DNA of 57,282 nucleotides from an uncultured Faecalibacterium sp. (GTDB taxonomy: Bacteria > Bacillota > Clostridia > Oscillospirales > Ruminococcaceae): NCBI GenBank assembly GCA_934501115.1, contig CAKSTO010000005.1, positions 1-57,282 on the forward strand. The letters run 5' to 3'. Position numbers and translations under genes: made by a program. Positions 51,815 to 57,282 of the stretch are shown here, in pieces. Each line of letters starts with the position of its first letter. Within the stretch, counting starts at the first letter, position 1. Below the pieces are notes generated by a model, which was not told the DNA's origin, did not search any database, and saw only the letters and a program-made list of their open reading frames with translations.

Positions 51815-53211
51815 GGCTTCTTCTCCTTCCTCCGGATCTGCATTTGCGGGATCGAATAGCCATTTTTGCAAAAAATGCCATCGAGTTCCTGGACCACATA
51901 ACCGGCAGATGCATCCTTGCTTCCAAGGATTGCCAGCAAACTCATGATATAATCCTTGTCCTCTTCAAGCGAGAGCTCCTCCGAGCAACGAATGTCAGCG
52001 TCTCCCAGCCATCCCTGCACGTAAGCATTTACTGCTGCCCGGCCATATTTCGATTGCAGTAACTGTGCCGCTCTGACCTGTTCTTCCGTATTCGGTGCCT
52101 GATCATCTTGTATCAGCACCGACGCGGTTTTTGTCCGTTTTTCGGGGCGCTTACGGTACCACAGACTTTTTTCTGACAAAAAAGACTGCTCATACAATTG
52201 AAATGCCGGTTGTATCTGGTCCACCAGCTCAGACGCCCTGCGGTTTCTGGACAGTGCCGTCAGCAAAACATTCAAATTGCCGCGCACGCTTTGATCTCGG
52301 TTCGTCAGGTTCTCAATTTTCTGTGTTGCTGCCCTGGTATAGCGCCGGACCTGCGTATCAATTTCTTCAAGATAGTCCTTCTCTAAATTGTCATAGCGTT
52401 CTTCGATCCAGAAAATTTTCCCCAGCAGATCGGCACGGCAGTCTTCCAATGTCTTGCCCCGCTTATCACGCAATGCTTCATTTGCCATCGTCATCAGCAG
52501 CGCGTCATCTTCTTCCCACCGTCTCAGTATAGATTGAATTGGGACACGATACTTCGGCACTGAGTCTTTGATTTTCAGCGGACGGATGTATGCCTCCACA
52601 ACTTTTTGTCCGAAGTCATTGAAGTGTGCAGCCAGCACCTGGTTGACATCCTGCATATCGATCTGCATCTGAAAGTAATGCTTTACGTTATGATAGACCA
52701 TTTGCAACAAACTAATCAGTGCCGTTGTGTTATCGTAGGCACTGTAAAGCGCCGTCATTTTTTCGTAAGCATTGTTGCTGTCGTCGGCGGTCTTTAAGAC
52801 TGAGAAAGTTCCGAACACATAGGAATATCCACGAGCCGGGCTATCATCGCGGAGTTGGTGGAATAATTCCAGCAAGCGGCTGCTGTAATTAGGAATCGTG
52901 ATATACTCTTCAAAATCATCCCCACGTTCCTTCTCAAACCACCCCTTACTACACAGCTTGCGGATCAAAAAACGGGCGCGGCCAGAGATATCCCTCAGTT
53001 CCTCTTCGTCAATGTCTTCATCTTCAAACGTAGCATCCGCCAGTTCCTGTTCCAGCCTGCCGCGCAGCATTGAATACAAGACATCTTCCCGTATTTTCAA
53101 GTTTTCTTGGTATGCTGCGTACAGTACGTCCAGTGCATCCGCATATAAAATACGGTTGGGCGAAGCCAGCGGCGAGAAAAGTTCGCTTGGGACCGCTTCA
53201 AAAAACTTCAT
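51811..53211 (-). CDS. jetA: Wadjet system subunit JetA (DUF5716, kleisin-like)
   Basis: 466 aa, first gene of the Wadjet operon. The N-terminal winged helix (MKFFEAVPSELFSPLASPNRILYADALDVLYAAYQE) and the long helical middle part, with QMVYHNVKHYFQMQIDMQDVNQVLAAHFNDFGQ, fit the JetA family of type II-like Wadjet systems. JetA acts as the kleisin that joins the two JetC heads. AAGGTGG precedes the ATG at 53211. The operon continues with jetB, jetC and jetD, each overlapping the next. Lower GC than flanking housekeeping genes suggests horizontal gain. Confidence 0.92.
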   Translation of the reverse strand: MKFFEAVPSELFSPLASPNRILYADALDVLYAAYQENLKIREDVLYSMLRGRLEQELADATFEDEDIDEEELRDISGRARFLIRKLCSKGWFEKERGDDFEEYITIPNYSSRLLELFHQLRDDSPARGYSYVFGTFSVLKTADDSNNAYEKMTALYSAYDNTTALISLLQMVYHNVKHYFQMQIDMQDVNQVLAAHFNDFGQKVVEAYIRPLKIKDSVPKYRVPIQSILRRWEEDDALLMTMANEALRDKRGKTLEDCRADLLGKIFWIEERYDNLEKDYLEEIDTQVRRYTRAATQKIENLTNRDQSVRGNLNVLLTALSRNRRASELVDQIQPAFQLYEQSFLSEKSLWYRKRPEKRTKTASVLIQDDQAPNTEEQVRAAQLLQSKYGRAAVNAYVQGWLGDADIRCSEELSLEEDKDYIMSLLAILGSKDASAGYVVQELDGIFCKNGYSIPQMQIRRKEKKP

Positions 53212-53289
53212 AGGTCTACCACCTTATTTGACCGATATACGCTTTCTTTTCTATTATTGTAACCTCTTTCCGCTTACAAAACAAGATGC

Positions 53290-53330
53290 AAAAAGCTCTT
53301 GGCCTCCATTACAGAAGCCAAGAGCTTTTA
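53290..53330 (-). terminator. Terminator after remnant copy 2
   Basis: AAAAGCTCTTGGC and GCCAAGAGCTTTT form a 13-bp stem with a 13-base loop that can pair further (CTCC/AGAAG); it is followed on the minus strand by TTTGCATC. It ends the AlbA_2 gene unit before the jet promoter. Confidence 0.85.
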
Positions 53331-53351
53331 TCTTCTTTACCCTACCAGATT

Positions 53352-53405
53352 TTATTTCCGGGGAGACTTAATCGCAGCCTGGGCGGGTGCCAAAATTACA
53401 GAGCG
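53352..53405 (-). pseudogene. 3'-end gene remnant, copy 2 (RSVILAPAQAAIKSPRK-stop)
   Basis: Read leftwards it encodes RSVILAPAQAAIKSPRK and TAA, matching copies at 46521 and 56055. It sits between the AlbA_2 gene and jetA. The similarity ends abruptly at the CGC codon at its upstream end. Confidence 0.6.
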
Positions 53406-53554
53406 ACAGGAAAACGATTACAATAGGCTATGCTGTGGAACTCCTTTTTGTATTATTCATGCGATTCTATTTTAACGGGCAGTTCATAGGCCTTTAATTA
53501 CACCATATAACAGCTTACGAAAATCGACAGATACCTGTACTTTTCTATACTCAT

Positions 53555-53637
53555 GCTTGATTAGAGCTTGATTAGAGCTTGATTAGAGCTTGATTAGAGC
53601 TTGATTAGAGCTTGATTAGAGCTTGATTAGAGCTTGA
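53555..53637. repeat. 11-bp tandem repeat array (GCTTGATTAGA)
   Basis: Seven full identical units of GCTTGATTAGA from 53555 to 53631, then GCTTGA. The array stops 7 bases from the stop codon of the AlbA_2 gene. The unit length is about one helical turn. Confidence 0.95.
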
Positions 53638-53644
53638 AAAAATC

Positions 53645-55372
53645 TCATTTTCTCGTCAACACCCAATTGGAGCGCTGATGGTTTTCAGAATCGGTTTCAA
53701 TAATACCACCCATCCTAAGTGATGCCAGCAAATTTCGAATTTTCGTATTTTTTTGTACAGCTGTTAGGGAATCAGGCAATTTATCGAACAGCAATTTATC
53801 AAAGTCACTTTTTCGCCCCTTGCCCCATTTGTTCAAGTAGTCAATAATCAATTGCTTATAATATTGATCATCAAATCCCTTATTATTTATATATTGAGCT
53901 TTTTGGTCTAGGGCTTCTGCCACCGTTGCAGAAATAAATAGCTTTGGAATTTTTCCCTCTATCAATCCAAGCTTTCTCAATGCAGCGGCTTCCATTCTGC
54001 TAATATTTTCTCCCTTCTGAACTCTATCAAGTAAATACACTGTATCTAGATCCATATTGGGATTTTCAAAAAGAATTTTTGTGTAGTTGTCGTTCAAAAC
54101 CTTTCCGTAAACCGTAACACGAACCTGATCGCATCTTGACAAGTCATAGTCTGGCATAGGGAACAGCTTTTCTTTTTGGATAGAATAAACACGGCGAATT
54201 CCCATTGAGGCAGTATCAATCATCTTAAAATTGACCATTGCCTGTGCAAGAAGCGGATTTCTATAATACGGCGGTGCATATGCTGGCTCTAATACAGACT
54301 TAATATTTCCTGGCAGGAATTGTCCTGCGTTTGACATTACAATACGATCTTCAAATTCATCTACATATATCCTTCGATCCGCAGTATAATCCTGATGCGC
54401 AATACAGTTGTTGAGCAGCTCTCGCAGCAGCCAAGAATCATATTGTTGCGTTTCAGTCGGAAATAAACTTAGCTGATTAGGCATATAGCGATACGTCAAG
54501 TTACGAATCTTTTTGTAAACCGAATCTATAGCGCACAAAAACGGAATATCAAAAATTTCATGGTCGATTGTATTTCCTTTATGGTCATAAAGCCTCCACA
54601 TAATCTGCGGAGGAACCTCAAAGAAATCCGAATAATCGCTGTTTCCAAGCAGAACGAATGCTGCTTTCGTTATTTTTCCATTCCGAACAAGTTTAATTTT
54701 AGACAAAAATTGGTAATCATCCATTTTGTCAAGTTCTTCCACTGCGTTAGAATTAGCTGCATTGGAAAGGCGTTCTCTGTAATTAGTTCGGGCAATTGAA
54801 ACAGCTTTTGTATCTAGATGTGATAACGAAGCTCCGTCAATAATCTCTCTAGTCCAGTCGGTTCTGCGTTCACCTCGAATTCTATCGATTTTTTCCTGCG
54901 ATAAATCAACAAGAGATTCCCCCACACGGCCATAAAAACGATTTTTCCATCCTGTAGGAATCGCAGTCACCGCAGCAGGAATTTGAAACATAACGATGCG
55001 AACAGGCTTTCCTTCCAAAGAAAACGGATGCACCACAAAAATATCCATAAATGAAATTGCTCCGGTTGTCTCTTTTGCAATCTCAAGCTTTAATTTCTCC
55101 AAAGATACAGGATTATTTTTATAATTTGTACCGCGAAATTCATGAGTAGTATCGTCTACGCCAAAAATGAGCCATCCGTATTTTTTATTTCGAAGGTTTG
55201 CTTCGTTACTAATAGCAGAGAAATATTGTCCAAGTTTGTGCAAATCAAAATTATTGCTCGCAAGTTTAAATTCCACAACCTCGTTTTCCACATGTTGAAC
55301 AAGATCATTCAGTGTCTCGACCAAAGCTTTTTCGGTGTAGTTGGACACGCCATAATCAAAAGTTACGCTCAT
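53645..55372 (-). CDS. AlbA_2 (Schlafen-type) putative DNA-binding/ATP-binding protein
   Basis: 575 aa. The start at 55372 has GAGGAGGTATGATGG. Residues 25-150 form the AlbA_2 domain: ENEVVEFKLASNNFDLHKLGQYFSAISNEANLRNKKYGWLIFGVDDTTHEFRGT, then IPTGWKNRFYGRVGESLVDLSQEKIDRI. The middle contains LLRELLNNCIAHQDYTADRRIYVDEFEDRIVMSNAG, the Bergerat-type ATPase seen in the RecG-related C-terminal family. From about 480 are winged-helix segments (YLNKWGKGRKSDFDKLLFDKLPDSLTAVQKN). Such proteins are frequent in defence islands and some act in viral or stress responses; the function here is unknown. The sequence is clearly AT-richer than the flanks. Confidence 0.85.
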   Translation of the reverse strand: MSVTFDYGVSNYTEKALVETLNDLVQHVENEVVEFKLASNNFDLHKLGQYFSAISNEANLRNKKYGWLIFGVDDTTHEFRGTNYKNNPVSLEKLKLEIAKETTGAISFMDIFVVHPFSLEGKPVRIVMFQIPAAVTAIPTGWKNRFYGRVGESLVDLSQEKIDRIRGERRTDWTREIIDGASLSHLDTKAVSIARTNYRERLSNAANSNAVEELDKMDDYQFLSKIKLVRNGKITKAAFVLLGNSDYSDFFEVPPQIMWRLYDHKGNTIDHEIFDIPFLCAIDSVYKKIRNLTYRYMPNQLSLFPTETQQYDSWLLRELLNNCIAHQDYTADRRIYVDEFEDRIVMSNAGQFLPGNIKSVLEPAYAPPYYRNPLLAQAMVNFKMIDTASMGIRRVYSIQKEKLFPMPDYDLSRCDQVRVTVYGKVLNDNYTKILFENPNMDLDTVYLLDRVQKGENISRMEAAALRKLGLIEGKIPKLFISATVAEALDQKAQYINNKGFDDQYYKQLIIDYLNKWGKGRKSDFDKLLFDKLPDSLTAVQKNTKIRNLLASLRMGGIIETDSENHQRSNWVLTRK

Positions 55373-55437
55373 CCATCATACCTCCTCGGTTTTAATATTT
55401 CTATTATACCACAAGAAAGCCGTGTAATGGTATAATA

Positions 55438-55922
55438 GATTTTTGAATAGGTCTGGAGCGACCGGAACAAAGCGATTCTCCGTGCTTGCCAAATACTTGA
55501 ATCCTGTCAGAACAGCCGTTCTGCTAACACCATGTCCGCCGCACTCATTTAGAGCAAGATCAAAAAGCGCAATCTGAACTATGCTACCATGCGTGCAGAC
55601 GGCTTCTTCGGACATGAAAGTGATCTACGATTTTCTCTCTCAGAAGGTCGATGTGTACGATGCCTGTCTTGCTCCCGAATTGATCGACCAGTTCGTTGAA
55701 GTGGTCACCGCCATTGCCGATTACTCCTACCGCTGGAAGCTGAACACCGGCTACAAGAAGTCCAAAGAGGAGCGCACCGATCTGATGGCTGTATCGGAAA
55801 AGCCCATCCTCACCTTCACCATCAACTTTGAGACCGCCAAGCGTTACCGGGAATCCAACAAAATGCCCCACCAGTTCCGCCGTGCAGCGTGGACCGACCT
55901 GACCGTGGAGGTATATCTGTGA
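55438..55922 (+). pseudogene. Decayed gene with a 102-codon C-terminal fragment
   Basis: The only open frame is 55616-55922 (MKVIYDFLSQKVDVYDACLAPELIDQFVEVVTA..AWTDLTVEVYL), with no ribosome site before its Met. Just upstream, a different frame reads KIKKRNLNYATMRADGFFGHESDLR without stop, so the two look like parts of one protein broken by a frameshift near 55610-55640. Composition is GC-rich, like the host genes, and unlike its AT-rich neighbours. I do not recognise the family. It may be what remains of a host or older element gene. Confidence 0.4.
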
Positions 55923-56054
55923 TGCTTCTAGAAAGCGGCCCTGTGTTAAACGCAATTCACCTCATACATGAGCAAGCAAATAAGGTCCACCGCCAAAATT
56001 GACAGTGATCCTTATTTTACGCTTGATTTTCAACGATAATTCGCTATAAGATTC

Positions 56055-56108
56055 TTATGCTCTCGGATTTTCAATTGCAGCCTGGGCGGGTGCCAAAATT
56101 ACAGAGCG
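56055..56108 (-). pseudogene. 3'-end gene remnant, copy 3 (RSVILAPAQAAIENPRA-stop)
   Basis: Read leftwards it encodes RSVILAPAQAAIENPRA and TAA, 6 bases after the stop of the membrane protein at 56115. It matches copies 1 and 2 from the CGC codon to the stop, differing at the last five or so residues. Confidence 0.6.
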
Positions 56109-56114
56109 TTTAGT

Positions 56115-56984
56115 TCAATCCACCTTCGCTTGCCCTGTCTGCTTGAGAGACTCTCCATAGTTAATATGGTAATGGCCGTTATTCTGCATCCTAACTTCAA
56201 TATATTCCGAAAATGTCGTTCCAGAAATCGTAGTATTCGTCAAATGCATCACAACGTCTACTCCTGCCAAATCATTATCCCAAATTTCCTTATAAATGGC
56301 ATTATTGGCATACAATTTCAGGCTTACATCCACCGTATCACCTGTGGCGAGTAGTGCTTCTATTCCACCTTGTCCAGAATTTTGACACGCCACCAACTCT
56401 GTTTTGTCCTTAAAGCCAACTACATCAACGCTATTCACCTGAATATGTCGAATAATTGATTCCGAAATATTTTGTAAGGAAAATTCTACCGTTTTAATAT
56501 ATTTTATCTCTTTTACAGAGGAATCGACATTCACGAGGATTTCACTAGTCTCATGTTGTACGGAGTCTCTATAATATGACCTGATAATCTTAAACTGTTT
56601 ACACTGTGGCACATAGAAAGGTTCCCCTTGGTTAGCCATTGTCGGCTTACAATCCGGATTTACTAGCTTCACAACAGGCAAAAGTTTTTGCGCCATTATT
56701 TTTTGGAGCTTATTATTTTCTTCGCTCAAGCGCTCATTGACTTTCTGTGCGTCTTGCCCCTGCTCAACAGTGATAATGCCAAGTATAACAGTCCCAAACA
56801 AAGCTTGAAAGCCAGAAACATAGGAAAGCGCATCTCCTGCCGACCATTCAGCCGAAAAAGCACTGGAAAATTTAAAGAGGGTATTAACCACGATTGGAAC
56901 AGCGATCATTGAGATCGTAAGCAACGCAATCAGTAACCATTTATATTTTGCGAATATCTTCTTCACAAAGATCCTGCCTTTCAT
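56115..56984 (-). CDS. Two-TM coiled-coil membrane protein of unknown function
   Basis: 289 aa from ATG 56984, or 283 from GTG 56966, which has a better ribosome site (AAAGGCAGG). Helix 1 is YKWLLIALLTISMIAVPIVVNTLF; helix 2 is FQALFGTVILGIITV near residue 60. A short coiled coil follows (DAQKVNERLSEENNKLQKIMAQ, about 78-98). Residues 100-289 are a beta-rich soluble domain with two short Cys-containing loops. I do not recognise the family. In the defence-island context it could be a membrane effector, but no partner enzyme is adjacent except the AlbA_2 gene 740 bp away. Confidence 0.7.
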   Translation of the reverse strand: MKGRIFVKKIFAKYKWLLIALLTISMIAVPIVVNTLFKFSSAFSAEWSAGDALSYVSGFQALFGTVILGIITVEQGQDAQKVNERLSEENNKLQKIMAQKLLPVVKLVNPDCKPTMANQGEPFYVPQCKQFKIIRSYYRDSVQHETSEILVNVDSSVKEIKYIKTVEFSLQNISESIIRHIQVNSVDVVGFKDKTELVACQNSGQGGIEALLATGDTVDVSLKLYANNAIYKEIWDNDLAGVDVVMHLTNTTISGTTFSEYIEVRMQNNGHYHINYGESLKQTGQAKVD

Positions 56985-57052
56985 CTTTATAGCTGTAACT
57001 CAATTATACCGTCCCACCACTCATAAAACAAGAACCTCCCCTCCTCCACAGA

Positions 57053-57094
57053 AAAATGCCTATGGATTACATTGGGAAATCCATAGGCATTTAA
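57053..57094 (-). terminator. Terminator of the gene entering from the right
   Basis: AAATGCCTATGGATT and AAATCCATAGGCATTT pair around ACATTGGG; on the minus strand it is followed by TTTTCTG. Confidence 0.85.
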
Positions 57095-57141
57095 AAACTT
57101 ATTTTCGAGAAGGCATAATCACCCTTCTACTATAATAATGG

Positions 57142-57282
57142 TCACTGTATGTCCGAAAGATAAGGTTTCAGCACCTCAACCAGTTCGTAAACTTTCGTTC
57201 CGGGGGCTGACTCAGAGGGTTTCCGTCCTTCATTCTGCTTATCCAATCGCTTTGCATTGGCAATCGCAATGTCCATGTAAGG
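57142..57282 (-). CDS. C-terminal end of an unidentified protein (partial)
   Basis: Open minus-strand frame entering from the right edge and ending at TGA 57144-57142: PYMDIAIANAKRLDKQNEGRKPSESAPGTKVYELVEVLKPYLSDIQ. An internal ATG at 57276 lacks a ribosome site, so this is more likely the end of a longer gene. The terminator at 57053 follows. Too little is present to name it. Confidence 0.55.
   Translation of the reverse strand, partial: PYMDIAIANAKRLDKQNEGRKPSESAPGTKVYELVEVLKPYLSDIQ

Noticed and set aside
53555..53637. Possible CRISPR array
   Set aside because: The 11-bp units are directly adjacent with no unique spacers, and no cas genes are near.
55376..55615. Minus-strand ORF of 79 codons upstream of the AlbA_2 gene
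   Set aside because: No ribosome site, antisense to the gene remnant, and its end abuts the AlbA_2 leader; more likely chance.

Overview
The window looks like chromosome of a gut Oscillospiraceae Firmicute, most likely Faecalibacterium or a close relative. That is inference from protein families, a GC-rich coding style, AGGAGG-type ribosome binding sites and synteny; no 16S rRNA gene is present. Most genes are ordinary housekeeping or nutrient genes. From about 46.5 kb to the right end the DNA is visibly AT-richer and holds accessory, defence-type genes.

Layout. 1-6 kb: start of a YgiQ radical SAM gene, a tepA-ftsK/spoIIIE pair, the redox repressor rex and thymidine kinase. 6-14 kb: a pectin/oligogalacturonide locus (lipoprotein binding protein, two ABC permeases, an AraC regulator on the opposite strand, GH28 and GH105 enzymes). 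14-14.4 kb: a candidate type I toxin-antitoxin unit. 14.4-20 kb: citrate synthase with a MarR-like regulator, tRNA-Pro, a YitT membrane protein, glutaminyl-tRNA synthetase and an FMN-binding protein. 20-24 kb: a peptide-salvage group (PepD, dipeptide epimerase, DUF819 membrane protein). 24.2-32.7 kb: a compact type II fatty acid operon acpP-accD-accA-fabH-fabK-fabK-like-fabD-fabG-fabF-fabZ. It is mostly translationally coupled by ATGA overlaps and lacks accB and accC. 33-38 kb: tRNA-Val, and a TetR-controlled MMPL exporter with a secreted LxxG-repeat partner. 38-44 kb: lrgAB, an Rrf2 regulator divergent from cysK, a Dus enzyme, an IreB-like protein, acpS and a MazF without MazE. 44.7-46.3 kb: a secreted C69 dipeptidase.

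46.6-57 kb is a defence island. It starts with a complete Wadjet (jetABCD) operon, followed by an AlbA_2/ATPase protein and a two-TM coiled-coil membrane protein, all on the minus strand. Each of these three units is followed downstream by the same short sequence: 17 codons of a conserved C-terminal peptide ending in TAA. This suggests stepwise accretion of cassettes at the 3' end of one ancestral gene, and it is the most novel-looking structure here.

Two dispersed repeat families sit mostly in 3'-intergenic positions. Family 1 has CCCTCTCAG/CTGAGAGGG terminal inverted repeats. Family 2 is a core of about 130 bp. Other unusual points are an lrgA gene with ACG where the start codon should be, 11-bp tandem repeats abutting the AlbA_2 gene, paired TetR operators around the MMPL promoter, and tRNA-Val 3'-end fragments near the tRNA.
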